From positions 62,001-126,000 of the forward strand of contig NZ_WMFA01000003.1 of the NCBI RefSeq assembly GCF_009856445.1: 64,000 nucleotides of DNA, read 5' to 3'. A program made the position numbers and the translations under genes. This stretch comes from Halobacillus litoralis. GTDB lineage: Bacteria; Bacillota; Bacilli; Bacillales; Halobacillaceae. Under the pieces are notes generated by a model. That model was not told the origin of the DNA and did not search any database. It saw nothing but the letters and a program-made list of their open reading frames with translations. Shown one piece after another: positions 1 to 12,946 of the stretch; position 1 is the first letter of the stretch; each line of letters starts with the position of its first letter.

Positions 1-473
1 TATTTCATTCCTCTTGTCCTGAATAGTGGAGATAAGAAGTGGATGATCGATGTGCAGCACCAGGCGATTAAAGAATATGGCGATGTGATCGAGTGGCAGG
101 ACATGCTGACGGAAGGGTATTGTGTCCTTAACCCGGAAGCGAAGGTGTTCAAGCGGACCAATTGTACGCTCCCGGATCATGAAGATGTCCTCGCCTATGC
201 CCGGATGGCTGAACACATCTTCCATCTGCCCGTCTTCTACATGGAATACAGTGGTACTTACGGGAACCCCGGCTTGGTCAGGGACGTGGCCCGTGAATTG
301 AAAAATACATCTCTCGTCTACGGCGGAGGCATCCGTTCGGAAGAACAGGCAGCAGAAATGGCCGCTTACGCAGATGTCATCGTTGTCGGCGATGTGATTT
401 ATGATAACCTAGAGGTTGCTCTTAAAACGGTCGAAGCCGTTAAATCAATGAAGATGAAGGATGGTGGACCCTC

Positions 474-477
<4 letters not shown>
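1..477 (+). CDS. pcrB: Heptaprenylglyceryl phosphate synthase PcrB (5' end cut by window)
   Basis: The reading frame is open from base 1 (residues [14 protein letters not shown] precede the first internal ATG at 43), so the gene begins outside the window and about 158 C-terminal residues remain. PcrB joins a long polyprenyl diphosphate to glycerol-1-phosphate, giving an archaeal-type ether lipid precursor; the family is a TIM barrel of about 230 residues. Visible family marks are the phosphate-binding stretches [11 protein letters not shown] and [11 protein letters not shown] and the late VVVGDVIY strand. The stop TGA overlaps the pcrA start (ATGA), so the two genes are translationally coupled, as in Bacillus subtilis. 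Confidence 0.93.
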
Positions 478-4726
<4,249 letters not shown>

Positions 4727-4817
4727 TCGATACAAAACGTTTTATGGTTATACAAGAGTAGCCGGAGCGTAGGAAAACATACGCGCTCCGGCTGGTCTCA
4801 TTAAGGGAGTGGAAAGC

Positions 4818-5963
4818 ATGAGGAAGATGCACGCACTGTTGCTTAGTTCTTTGCTCGTCGTAAGCGCGTGTACGCCCGTTTTTGACAATAGAGAAGAAGT
4901 CATACAAGAAACGAAAGATGAAAAAAATAATCAATCCGCCATCATCCCGAACTACAGTATGTCGGAGCAGGATTACCGGATGATTCTGACAGAGAGCAGT
5001 CCGAAGGTTTCAACGGCACGTGCGGTGACGACGAACCAGATGGGGAACCGGATGGACATTGATGAATTCGAAAGCGGCCTTCGCCGTCATTCCAAAGAAT
5101 ACTTTAATCCGGACAAGTATTTCTTTCAACCGGGACAATACTTTGAAGGCGATACGCTGCTTCGGTGGTTAGGCAGGGAGAGTGGGAGCAATGAAGACGG
5201 CTTGAATCCCGAGCTTAACGAAGATGAAGCGACCGAAGAAGAGTTTCGTGAAAGCCCCCGTTATATCTCAAATATCATCGAGCAGAATTACTTAGTCAGA
5301 CAAGATGAAAACAAGGTGGAATTGAGAGGGTTGACCATCGGAATCTCATTGAGAACCGTCTACAACTTTACCGCTGAGGACCGAAGCTTTTCTGAGGACC
5401 ACTCGACCGAAGAACTCCTTCAAAAAGGGAAGGAATACGCGGGAGAGATTTTGAAGCGGATTCGGGAAAGAGAAGAGCTCAATGGTGTACCGGTCGTATT
5501 CGCCTTATATGAAGAAGAGGAAGCAAGTTCGAAAGTTCCAGGCAAGTTTTTAAGTAAAACGTATGTCAAAGGATCTGACCTTACCATCAATGGTTGGGAT
5601 AACATCGATGAAAAGCATGTGCTGTTTCCTTCCAAGGAAGCAGAAGACGATCACTTCGATGATTCACAGATCTTTTCAGACTTCCGAAAAGAAGTTTCCG
5701 ACTACTTCCCGAACTTCGTAGGGATGATTGCCAATGGATTTTACGTCAATAACGACCTTCGCGAAGTTTCGATTGAAATTCCGATCCAGTTCCAATCCGA
5801 ATCGGAAGTTGTCGGTTTTACACAATATGTGTACAGTCTTGTAAACGAAATGTTTGCCGACCATTACAATGTTCAAGTGAATATCCACAGTATGGATGAA
5901 CCGGAAAGCCTGATCGTTAAAAGAGCCGGCGAGCAGGAACCTTTCGTTCATGTGTATGAATAA
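4818..5963 (+). CDS. CamS-family sex pheromone lipoprotein (YerH-like)
   Basis: Secreted lipoprotein of 381 residues. ATG 4818 is preferred over the upstream in-frame GTG 4809 because the AGGGAGTGG ribosome site lies 7 nt before it. The signal peptide MRKMHALLLSSLLVVSAC ends in a lipobox with C18 as the lipidation site. The rest is acidic and charged, typical of the CamS/YerH family, whose signal peptide releases sex pheromone-like peptides in staphylococci and enterococci; the function in bacilli is unknown. The place after ligA is the same as yerH in Bacillus subtilis, which supports the assignment. Confidence 0.88.
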   Translation: MRKMHALLLSSLLVVSACTPVFDNREEVIQETKDEKNNQSAIIPNYSMSEQDYRMILTESSPKVSTARAVTTNQMGNRMDIDEFESGLRRHSKEYFNPDKYFFQPGQYFEGDTLLRWLGRESGSNEDGLNPELNEDEATEEEFRESPRYISNIIEQNYLVRQDENKVELRGLTIGISLRTVYNFTAEDRSFSEDHSTEELLQKGKEYAGEILKRIREREELNGVPVVFALYEEEEASSKVPGKFLSKTYVKGSDLTINGWDNIDEKHVLFPSKEAEDDHFDDSQIFSDFRKEVSDYFPNFVGMIANGFYVNNDLREVSIEIPIQFQSESEVVGFTQYVYSLVNEMFADHYNVQVNIHSMDEPESLIVKRAGEQEPFVHVYE

Positions 5964-5967
5964 TAGA

Positions 5968-6002
5968 AAGACCGCACAGGAAAATCCTGTGCGGTCTTTT
6001 TT
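5968..6002. terminator. Bidirectional terminator between camS and the ZIP gene
   Basis: A 14-bp perfect stem (AAGACCGCACAGGA with its complement, loop AAA) is followed by TTTT on the plus strand and by an A/T tract on the minus strand. It serves the convergent genes on both sides. Confidence 0.9.
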
Positions 6003-6005
6003 CTA

Positions 6006-6815
6006 TTATCCAAGAGCAACATCCAGCGTCATCATGACAGTGAAACCAAGCATAAGACTGATGGAAGCCAGATTTACGTTCCCTTTCTCGTGGGAACCAG
6101 GAATGATTTCTTTAGCTACAACAAAAATCATCGCTCCTGCCGCAAAACTCAAAGCATAAGGCAGAATCGGCTCAATGGCAATAACAGCAAAAGCGCCGAT
6201 GACAGCGGCCATGGGTTCAACCATGCCGGAAAATTGTCCGAATAGGAAACTTTTCTTTTTCCCCATCCCATCACGGTGAAGAGGCATAGACACCGCAGTC
6301 CCTTCAGGGAAATTCTGTATGCCAATTCCGATGGCAAGGGCTACTGCACCGGCTAGAGTGGCCTCGGTTCCATTAGAAGCTAATGCACCAAACGCAACGC
6401 CGACGGCCAGTCCTTCTGGAATATTATGAAGAGTCATGGAAAAGACGAGAAGTGCGGTTCGGTTTTTTGCCTTCTCATCTTTAATATCATATAAGTAACG
6501 ATCCGTATCTAATGCAGGCAGCATGCGGTCGATGAGGAGCAATAGGGCTCCACCTAATAAAAAGCCTACAGCAGCTGGGAACCAGGAGGGAACAGGTCCC
6601 TCTGAAGACATTTCGATGGCTGGAGCTAGAAGCGACCAATAGCTTGCCGCAATCATAACCCCACCAGCAAAGGCAAGCATACTATCAAGGAATTTTTGAT
6701 TCGAACCTTTTACGAAAAAGACAAGAGAGGCACCAAGAGCGGTCATGCCCCATGTGAATAACGTGCCTAAAAGAGCCTGTAGTACGGGATTTAACTCTTT
6801 TAAAAGTTCAATCAT
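6006..6815 (-). CDS. ZIP-family divalent metal transporter
   Basis: Integral membrane protein of 269 residues with about eight membrane segments, importing Zn2+, Mn2+ or Fe2+ down a gradient. The ZIP signature is clear: HNIPEGLAVGVAFG in segment IV and QNFPEGTAVSMPLHRDG in segment V supply the metal-binding His, Asn and Glu residues of the central path. The size and C-terminal SLMLGFTVMMTLDVALG match the GufA/ZupT-like branch. An MntR-like palindrome sits just downstream of its promoter, suggesting manganese-responsive control. It is convergent with camS. Confidence 0.93.
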   Translation of the reverse strand: MIELLKELNPVLQALLGTLFTWGMTALGASLVFFVKGSNQKFLDSMLAFAGGVMIAASYWSLLAPAIEMSSEGPVPSWFPAAVGFLLGGALLLLIDRMLPALDTDRYLYDIKDEKAKNRTALLVFSMTLHNIPEGLAVGVAFGALASNGTEATLAGAVALAIGIGIQNFPEGTAVSMPLHRDGMGKKKSFLFGQFSGMVEPMAAVIGAFAVIAIEPILPYALSFAAGAMIFVVAKEIIPGSHEKGNVNLASISLMLGFTVMMTLDVALG

Positions 6816-6847
6816 AGTTACACACGCACCTCTGAATGAGACTTTGA

Positions 6848-6867
6848 TTTTTGCATTAAGGCAAAAA
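6848..6867 (-). promoter_or_regulatory. MntR/DtxR-type operator for the ZIP gene
   Basis: The plus strand reads TTTTTGCATTAAGGCAAAAA, a palindrome whose core TTTGCATTAAGGCAAA closely matches the Bacillus MntR box. It lies at about +7 to +27 of the ZIP promoter, a position suited to repression. The regulator itself is not in the window. Confidence 0.6.
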
Positions 6868-6881
6868 ATATTGACATGACC

Positions 6882-6910
6882 ATTTTATAGGCGTGTATTC
6901 TAATCGTCAA
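6882..6910 (-). promoter_or_regulatory. Sigma-A promoter of the ZIP gene
   Basis: On the minus strand -35 TTGACG (6910-6905) and -10 TAAAAT (6887-6882) are separated by 17 nt, about 70 nt before the ATG. Confidence 0.6.
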
Positions 6911-7073
6911 ATAACAAGATTGAGGCAAATAGGAAATGGGTTTCATGATAAATAATAAAGTACGGTTTATAGCAATATTCGACAAAATGTGATTAAATAA
7001 GAGAATTTCCGAGCATAGATCCGATGGATAGCGTTCAATAGTGTATATATAAATATATCACTTCAAATCCATC

Positions 7074-7110
7074 TCAATCGATTGAACTAGATTCACCGTT
7101 ACGATAGAAT
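7074..7110 (+). promoter_or_regulatory. Promoter and palindromic operator of rocA
   Basis: -35 TTGAAC (7082-7087), a 17-bp spacer and -10 TAGAAT (7105-7110). The perfect 12-bp palindrome TCAATCGATTGA (7074-7085) overlaps the -35 and is a candidate repressor site. No sigma-54 (-24/-12) promoter was seen, unlike the RocR/SigL-controlled roc genes of Bacillus subtilis. The remaining gene-free bases 6911-7073 are AT-rich without other clear signals. Confidence 0.55.
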
Positions 7111-7191
7111 AGTTATGGAAACGCTTAATGTGGTAATTTTCAAACTATTACATAGCGTCACCCATCTTACTTTTCAAGGAGGCGGTTTTTC

Positions 7192-8742
7192 ATGGTAGTC
7201 CCTTACAAACACGAACCATTTACTGATTTCACAGTGGAAGAAAATCGGAAAGCTCTGCAGGCGGCAATTAAGCAGGTAGAAGCGGACCTTGGAAAAGAGT
7301 ACCCTCTCATCATCGGTGGGGAGAGAATTGTCACGGATGACAAGATCAAGGTCGTTAATCCGGCTAACAAGAAAGAAGTCATCGGCTATGTGTCGAAAGC
7401 GAACCAGGATCTTGCTGAGAAAGCTCATCAGGTGGCAGATGAAACCTTTGACTGGTGGAGAAAGACGAAAGCGAAGTTCCGTGCAGACATCCTTTTCCGC
7501 GCGGCAGCGATCGTCCGCCGTCGTAAGCATGAGTTCACGGCACACCTTGTCAAAGAAGGCGGAAAACCATGGAAGGAAGCGGATGCGGACACAGCAGAAG
7601 CAATCGACTTCATGGAGTATTATGGGCGGCAGATGCTTGAAATTGATAAAGGCGTGGAAATCAATTCACGTCCAATAGAAAATAACAGGTTCCATTACAT
7701 TCCGCTTGGAGTAGGGGTGGTCATTTCCCCATGGAACTTCCTGTTTGCCATCATGTGTGGAACAACGGTTGCCGCAATGGTATCCGGAAATACGGTTCTT
7801 CTGAAGCCGGCGAGTGCAACTCCAATCATCGCTTATAAAATGATGGAAGTGTTAGAAGAAGCCGGGCTGCCGAAAGGGGTCATCAACTACATCCCGGGAA
7901 GCGGAAAAGAAGTCGGCGACTATCTTGTCGATCACCCGCGTACGCGTTTTGTAAGCTTTACAGGCTCCCGTGAAGTGGGTACCCGTTTATTCGAACGTGC
8001 GGCAAAAGTTCACGAAGGCCAAAAGTGGTTGAAGCGTACCATCATTGAAATGGGCGGGAAAGATACCATTGTTGTAGACAGTGATTCTGACCTTGAGCTT
8101 GCGGCAGATGCGATTACGTATTCGGCTTTCGGATTCTCCGGACAAAAATGTTCCGCCTGTTCCCGTGTTATTGCTCATGAAGATGTGTATGATGAGCTGC
8201 TGGATCGAGTCGTTCAGAAGACGAAGGAACAGGTCAACTATGGTGATCCAACCGATAACAGCAACTACATGGGACCGGTGATCGACCAGGGCGCTTATGA
8301 TAAGATTATGAGTTATATCGGAATCGGAAAGGAAGAAGGAAGGTTGATGACAGGCGGAAAAGGAGACGACAGCAAAGGCTGGTTCGTTGCGCCGACTGTT
8401 TTTGCTGACCTTGCTCCGGATGCCCGTCTCATGCAGGAGGAAATCTTCGGTCCTGTTGTAGGTTTCACGAAGGCGAAATCTTTTGATGAAGCGATTCAGT
8501 TCGCAAACAACACCGACTACGGCTTAACAGGAGCTGTTATTTCCAACAATCGCGAGCATATTGAAAAAGCACGCGATGACTTCCATGTCGGGAATTTGTA
8601 CTTCAACCGCGGGTGTACGGCTGCCATTGTAGGTTATCATCCATTCGGTGGCTTCAACATGTCAGGAACGGATTCAAAAGCCGGTGGTCCTGATTACCTT
8701 ATTCATCATATGCAAGGAAAAACAACGTCTGAAATGCTGTAA
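7192..8742 (+). CDS. rocA: L-glutamate gamma-semialdehyde dehydrogenase
   Basis: NAD-dependent 1-pyrroline-5-carboxylate dehydrogenase, 516 residues (the Bacillus subtilis protein has 515), giving glutamate in the last step of proline and arginine breakdown. Visible marks: the cofactor-site strand VVISPWNF near 176-183, the FTGSREVGT Rossmann turn near 256, the general base E286 in IIEMGGKD and the nucleophile C320 in [12 protein letters not shown]. An AAGGAGGCGG site precedes the ATG. No proline dehydrogenase gene is adjacent; the next genes are a small peptide and the proline symporter putP, behind their own promoter. Confidence 0.96.
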   Translation: MVVPYKHEPFTDFTVEENRKALQAAIKQVEADLGKEYPLIIGGERIVTDDKIKVVNPANKKEVIGYVSKANQDLAEKAHQVADETFDWWRKTKAKFRADILFRAAAIVRRRKHEFTAHLVKEGGKPWKEADADTAEAIDFMEYYGRQMLEIDKGVEINSRPIENNRFHYIPLGVGVVISPWNFLFAIMCGTTVAAMVSGNTVLLKPASATPIIAYKMMEVLEEAGLPKGVINYIPGSGKEVGDYLVDHPRTRFVSFTGSREVGTRLFERAAKVHEGQKWLKRTIIEMGGKDTIVVDSDSDLELAADAITYSAFGFSGQKCSACSRVIAHEDVYDELLDRVVQKTKEQVNYGDPTDNSNYMGPVIDQGAYDKIMSYIGIGKEEGRLMTGGKGDDSKGWFVAPTVFADLAPDARLMQEEIFGPVVGFTKAKSFDEAIQFANNTDYGLTGAVISNNREHIEKARDDFHVGNLYFNRGCTAAIVGYHPFGGFNMSGTDSKAGGPDYLIHHMQGKTTSEML

Positions 8743-8752
8743 TAGAACGACC

Positions 8753-8793
8753 AAAAAATCCCTCTTCCACATGTATGTGGAAAGGGATTTTTT
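8753..8793 (+). terminator. rocA terminator
   Basis: The A-rich left arm, TTCCACAT stem and T-rich right arm form a long hairpin ending in TTTTTT. Confidence 0.88.
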
Positions 8794-8971
8794 CATGAAA
8801 AATGGAACATACTAACGCTGTAGGGAAAAGGGAACATTTCCCCATTTTTCTATGACCTCTAAAATTTTTTAAAATAAATTTTGTGAATGAATATCATAAA
8901 AATGTCACATATATGTATTTTTATACTATATAAACGAATAAACATTCAATTATGACCTATTCACACAATTT

Positions 8972-9000
8972 TTGCAATGTTCGTATAAAAGTTATATGAT
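8972..9000 (+). promoter_or_regulatory. Sigma-A promoter of the small peptide-putP operon
   Basis: -35 TTGCAA (8972-8977) and -10 TATGAT (8995-9000) with an exact 17-bp spacer, in an AT-rich 180-bp stretch that holds nothing else I can name. It lies 106 bp before the small ORF and 238 bp before putP. Confidence 0.7.
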
Positions 9001-9105
9001 ATAGTTGTACCTGTGTTTGGTTTTTTTAAGTCAATATGACTTAAGAACCATGCGTCGGTACGATTTGCATAGGATTGTATAAACCAACATCTAGGAGGTG
9101 GAAAT

Positions 9106-9231
9106 GTGTTTGAACTCGCTACTGCAACATCAGCAACCATCGCTGGAGCAACATGGTTCTGGTTATTTGTACCAATGCCAATTTTAATCATTCTATCTAT
9201 CATTACACTATTCACTGAGAGGAGCGAATAA
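9106..9231 (+). CDS. 41-aa membrane peptide preceding putP
   Basis: GTG start 5 nt after a perfect AGGAGGTG site; reads MFELATATSATIAGATW, then a single hydrophobic segment FWLFVPMPILIILSIITLF, then TERSE and stop. It ends 6 nt before putP and shares its transcript. One membrane helix with a charged tail, in front of a sodium:solute symporter, recalls the small accessory subunits described for other secondary transporters (for example the MetS-type subunit of NSS transporters), so a role in PutP stability or activity is an inference. I do not recognise the exact family. The alternative ATG at 9104 is out of frame and gives an unrelated short reading. Confidence 0.72.
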   Translation: MFELATATSATIAGATWFWLFVPMPILIILSIITLFTERSE

Positions 9232-9237
9232 CAAAAC

Positions 9238-10749
9238 ATGAGTACTGCTACGTTAATAACGTTTATTGTCTATTTAATCGGTATGCTGGGAATCGGTTTT
9301 GCTGCATATCGTCTTACAAGTGATTTATCTGACTATGTCTTAGGTGGTCGTCGTTTAGGTCCAGGAGTTGCCGCACTATCTGCCGGTGCATCCGACATGA
9401 GTGGTTGGTTGCTGCTAGGTTTACCTGGTGCGATTTACGCTGGAGGCTTGTCCGCAGCTTGGATCGGTGTCGGTCTAGCTATTGGTGCATACTTAAACTG
9501 GCAGTTCGTCGCACGCCGACTTCGTGTATTTACGGAGATTGCAAATGACTCGATTACTGTTCCAGACTATCTTGAGAACCGCTTCCGTGACCACTCCCAC
9601 GTGTTACGTGTCATTTCTGCAGCTGTCATTCTTTTATTCTTCACCTTCTATACATCTTCCGGTATGGTTGCCGGTGCGAAGCTGTTTGAAGCTTCCTTTG
9701 CTTTGAGCTATACACAGGCTCTATGGTTAGGCGCAATTGTTACTATTTCTTACACTTTCTTAGGTGGATTCCTAGCCGTAAGTTGGACAGACTTTGTTCA
9801 AGGTATCCTGATGTTCTTTGCCTTAATCGCTGTGCCGATTGTTGCGATTACTGAACTTGGTGGTTGGAATGCTGCGACAGACGCAGTAGCCCAAATCGAT
9901 CCATCTCACTTGAACATGGTTCAAGGTGTCGGTGCCCTTGCGATCCTATCTTCTCTTGCATGGGGACTTGGTTACTTCGGTCAGCCGCACATCCTTGTGC
10001 GTTTCATGGCTCTACGTTCTCCTAAGGACGTTCCAAAAGCACGTTTGATCGGTATCGGCTGGATGGTTCTAGGTCTATACGGTGCCATCTTCACAGGTCT
10101 ATTTGGACTTGCTTACATCAACACAGCAGATGTAGCTGATCTTTCTACATTCAATGCAGAAGTGATGACAGAAGGCGGCATCCAGATGCTTGTCGACTCT
10201 GAGAAGATTTTCATCACGTTCTCCCAAATCCTGTTCCACCCAATCATTGCCGGTATCTTACTAGCAGCGATCCTTTCTGCTATCATGAGTACCATTGACT
10301 CTCAGTTGCTTGTATCTTCTTCTGCACTTGCAGAGGACTTCTATAAAGCACTGTTCCGTCAGAACGCGACAGAAAAAGAATTGGTATGGGTTGGTCGTGC
10401 TGCCGTAGCCGGTATCGCCTTGATCGCCGTGCTTCTTGCCGGTAACCCTGACAGCACCGTTCTTGGTCTTGTATCCTACGCATGGGCAGGTTTCGGTGCC
10501 GCATTCGGTCCCGTTATCATTCTGTCCCTATTCTGGAAAGGCATCACACGTAATGGTGCGCTTGCCGGAATCATCGTCGGTGCCGTTACCGTTGTCATTT
10601 GGGGAGACTTCCTGAGTGGCGGATTCTTCGACCTTTATGAAATCGTACCTGGTTTCATCCTAGGTGGACTTGTCGCTATTCTTGTCAGTCTTTCTGGTAC
10701 ACCACCGAAAGATATTGCTGAAGAATTTGATAAAGTTACGAAAATGTAA
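9238..10749 (+). CDS. putP: Sodium/proline symporter
   Basis: SSS-family transporter of 503 residues with about 13 membrane segments. The family signature GGFLAVSWTDFVQGILMFFAL is present near 178-198, and the early SDYVLGGRRLGPGVAALSAGASDMSGW motif is typical of PutP/OpuE. It takes up proline with Na+. The place directly before gatCAB is that of the osmoregulated opuE of Bacillus subtilis, while the place after rocA suggests catabolic use, so either role, or both, is possible in a halotolerant organism. GAGAGGAG lies 13 nt before the ATG. Codons are enriched in CTA/TCT/GGT compared with neighbours, suggesting high expression. Confidence 0.95.
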   Translation: MSTATLITFIVYLIGMLGIGFAAYRLTSDLSDYVLGGRRLGPGVAALSAGASDMSGWLLLGLPGAIYAGGLSAAWIGVGLAIGAYLNWQFVARRLRVFTEIANDSITVPDYLENRFRDHSHVLRVISAAVILLFFTFYTSSGMVAGAKLFEASFALSYTQALWLGAIVTISYTFLGGFLAVSWTDFVQGILMFFALIAVPIVAITELGGWNAATDAVAQIDPSHLNMVQGVGALAILSSLAWGLGYFGQPHILVRFMALRSPKDVPKARLIGIGWMVLGLYGAIFTGLFGLAYINTADVADLSTFNAEVMTEGGIQMLVDSEKIFITFSQILFHPIIAGILLAAILSAIMSTIDSQLLVSSSALAEDFYKALFRQNATEKELVWVGRAAVAGIALIAVLLAGNPDSTVLGLVSYAWAGFGAAFGPVIILSLFWKGITRNGALAGIIVGAVTVVIWGDFLSGGFFDLYEIVPGFILGGLVAILVSLSGTPPKDIAEEFDKVTKM

Positions 10750-10765
10750 GAAGTTCTTCACTACA

Positions 10766-10797
10766 AAATTCCCGGTCTTTTGGCCGGGAATTTTTTT
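10766..10797 (+). terminator. putP terminator
   Basis: AAATTCCCGG pairs with CCGGGAATTT, followed by seven T. Confidence 0.92.
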
Positions 10798-10877
10798 GTT
10801 TTTATAAGAGAGATGATGATTCATCACTTTCAGTTAGAATGCCGCTTTATCTTACCGTAGTTTCGGAGTTACTCTTT

Positions 10878-11010
10878 CAGGTGGTGGTTGGGAAAGGGGG
10901 GGAGACTCCTGTGGGAAGTGCGTAGCAGATGGGACCCCGGAGAGCTTCAGCTCGAGGAGGCTCATCACTGGCCCACGGAAAGCGAGCCTTTTTCCCAGCC
11001 ACCACATCCA
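10878..11010. repeat. Palindromic REP-like intergenic element
   Basis: A GC-rich block in the 376-bp gene-free stretch between the putP terminator and gatC. The outer arms are inverted: GGTGGTGGTTGGGAAA at the left and TTTCCCAGCCACCAC at the right. The interior contains GACTCCTGTGGG and GGCCCACGG, which can pair, and a GAGCTTCAGCTC hairpin. It resembles the 120-130 bp interspersed repeats with a GGGGAGACTCCTG core that are common in Bacillaceae genomes. It carries no ORF. Diverged copies of AGT.TCGGA flank it at about 10860 and 11018. Confidence 0.6.
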
Positions 11011-11108
11011 CTTACAAAGTCTCGGAACTAACCCTTCCAAATAAGGGAGCTTTCACGATAAGACAGCGCCCTTCTGATGTGTTAAACTAAGAAAGGTGTA
11101 TCCGTACG

Positions 11109-11138
11109 TTGAAAATGGATTCTGATATTTGGTATGAT
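11109..11138 (+). promoter_or_regulatory. Promoter of gatCAB
   Basis: -35 TTGAAA (11109-11114), an 18-bp spacer and -10 TATGAT (11133-11138), 35 bp before the gatC ATG. Confidence 0.6.
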
Positions 11139-11173
11139 CATATATTATGTGAGATCGAAATGGAGGTCGCATT

Positions 11174-11464
11174 ATGTCCAGAATTAGCAAAGAGGAAGTG
11201 AAGCACGTCGCGAATCTCGCGCGCCTTGCGATCACGGAAGAAGAAGCAACGACATTCACGAAGCAGCTTGATGACATCATCACGTATGCCGAACAGTTGA
11301 ATGAATTAGATACAACAGGCGTCGAGCCTACGACCCACGTTCTTGATTTGAAGAACGTCATGCGTAAGGACGAGCCGAAGAAATGGATTTCTCAGGATGA
11401 TGCACTGAAAAATGCACCAGACAAGCAGGATGGACAGTTCAAAGTGCCATCCGTATTGGAATAA
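11174..11464 (+). CDS. gatC: Asp-tRNA(Asn)/Glu-tRNA(Gln) amidotransferase subunit C
   Basis: Small subunit of 96 residues, the normal length, that stabilises GatA within the GatCAB complex. Its start [24 protein letters not shown] and the loop [15 protein letters not shown] are characteristic. GGAGG precedes the ATG. The complex turns Glu-tRNA(Gln), and where needed Asp-tRNA(Asn), into the correctly charged tRNA, which is essential in Firmicutes without GlnRS. It is the first gene of the gatCAB operon. Confidence 0.97.
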   Translation: MSRISKEEVKHVANLARLAITEEEATTFTKQLDDIITYAEQLNELDTTGVEPTTHVLDLKNVMRKDEPKKWISQDDALKNAPDKQDGQFKVPSVLE

Positions 11465-11476
11465 GGAGGTTCGACG

Positions 11477-12946
11477 ATGTCTTTATTTGACTATACATTA
11501 CGTGAGCTTCAAGAGAAGCTACATAATAAAGAGATTTCTGTCACAGATTTAGTGGAGGAATCTTACAAACGAATCGAAGAAGTGGACGACGAAGTCCAGG
11601 CCTTTATCACGCTGAACAAAGAAGCGGCCAAGAAGCAGGCGGCAGAACTTGACCAGGAGCGCGGCAACGATGATGCGAAGCTCTTTGGTCTGCCAATCGG
11701 TGTGAAAGATAACATCGTAACCAAAGGACTGCGTACGACAGCAGGTAGCCAGATCTTGTCTAACCTGGATGATCCTTTGTATGACGCGACCGTTGTCAAC
11801 AAACTGAATGACGCCAAGTCCGTTACGATCGGAAAATTGAACATGGATGAATTCGCGATGGGTTCTTCCAATGAAAACTCAAGCTACGCAGCGGCTCGTA
11901 ACCCTTGGAATACCGATTACGTTCCTGGTGGATCCAGTGGTGGTTCTGCCGCAGCTGTAGCCGCAGGAGAAGTTCCTTACTCCCTCGGTTCTGATACAGG
12001 TGGTTCGATCCGTCAGCCAGCCGCTTATTGTGGTGTGGTCGGATTGAAGCCGACTTACGGCCGTGTGTCCCGTTTCGGACTCATCGCGTTCGCCTCTTCT
12101 CTTGACCAGATCGGACCAATTACGCGCAGCGTCGAAGACAATGCGTTCTTGCTTGAGACAATCGCTGGTCATGACAAGATGGACTCTACATCTGCGAACG
12201 TTGAAGTGCCGAAGTACACGGAGTCTCTGACTGGTGATGTGAAAGGCATGAATATTGGTGTGCCGAAAGAATACCTTTCTGAAGGGGTTTCTGAAGAAGT
12301 AAAAGAAGCAGTCAAAGCTGCTCTTAAAGAATACGAAAAAATGGGAGCGACTTGGGAAGAAGTTTCTCTTCCTCACTCCAAGTACGCCCTATCCACGTAC
12401 TACCTGATTTCGTCTTCTGAAGCATCTGCGAACCTGGCCCGTTTCGACGGTGTCCGTTACGGTAAGCGTGCCGAAGATGCGAAAAACATGCTGGATATGT
12501 TCATGCGTTCCCGCGCCGAAGGTTTCGGTGACGAAGTGAAGCGCCGTATCATGCTTGGAACCTTCGCGCTGAGCTCTGGTTACTACGATGCGTACTACAA
12601 GAAAGCCCAGCAGGTTCGTACATTGATCAAGAACGATTTTGAAAAAGTGTTCGAAGACTACGATGTCATCATCGGGCCGACAACACCGACACCTGCCTTC
12701 AAAGTAGGGGACAAAGTCGACGATCCAATGACGATGTATGCGAACGATATTTTGACGATTCCGGTTAACCTTGCAGGCGTACCAGGAATCTCCATCCCTT
12801 GCGGTTTCTCTGGAGACGGTCTGCCGATCGGCCTTCAGATCATCGGAAAACACTTTGATGAAGGTACCGTTTACCGGGCCGCTCATGCCTTCGAACAGGC
12901 GACTGATTATCATAAACAACGCCCGTCCCTTGGAGGTGCGCGCTAA
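11477..12946 (+). CDS. gatA: Asp-tRNA(Asn)/Glu-tRNA(Gln) amidotransferase subunit A
   Basis: Glutaminase subunit of 489 residues in the amidase-signature family. The Ser-cisSer-Lys triad is visible as K77 (GVKDNI), S153 ([10 protein letters not shown]) and S177 ([12 protein letters not shown]). It frees ammonia from glutamine and passes it to GatB. AAGGAGG lies before the ATG. The stop TAA shares its last A with the ATG of gatB, so translation is coupled. Confidence 0.98.
   Translation: MSLFDYTLRELQEKLHNKEISVTDLVEESYKRIEEVDDEVQAFITLNKEAAKKQAAELDQERGNDDAKLFGLPIGVKDNIVTKGLRTTAGSQILSNLDDPLYDATVVNKLNDAKSVTIGKLNMDEFAMGSSNENSSYAAARNPWNTDYVPGGSSGGSAAAVAAGEVPYSLGSDTGGSIRQPAAYCGVVGLKPTYGRVSRFGLIAFASSLDQIGPITRSVEDNAFLLETIAGHDKMDSTSANVEVPKYTESLTGDVKGMNIGVPKEYLSEGVSEEVKEAVKAALKEYEKMGATWEEVSLPHSKYALSTYYLISSSEASANLARFDGVRYGKRAEDAKNMLDMFMRSRAEGFGDEVKRRIMLGTFALSSGYYDAYYKKAQQVRTLIKNDFEKVFEDYDVIIGPTTPTPAFKVGDKVDDPMTMYANDILTIPVNLAGVPGISIPCGFSGDGLPIGLQIIGKHFDEGTVYRAAHAFEQATDYHKQRPSLGGAR

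Noticed and set aside
6911-7191. Sigma-54 promoter with RocR site before rocA
   Set aside because: No TGGCAC-N5-TTGC pair was found; a normal -35/-10 with 17-bp spacing is present.
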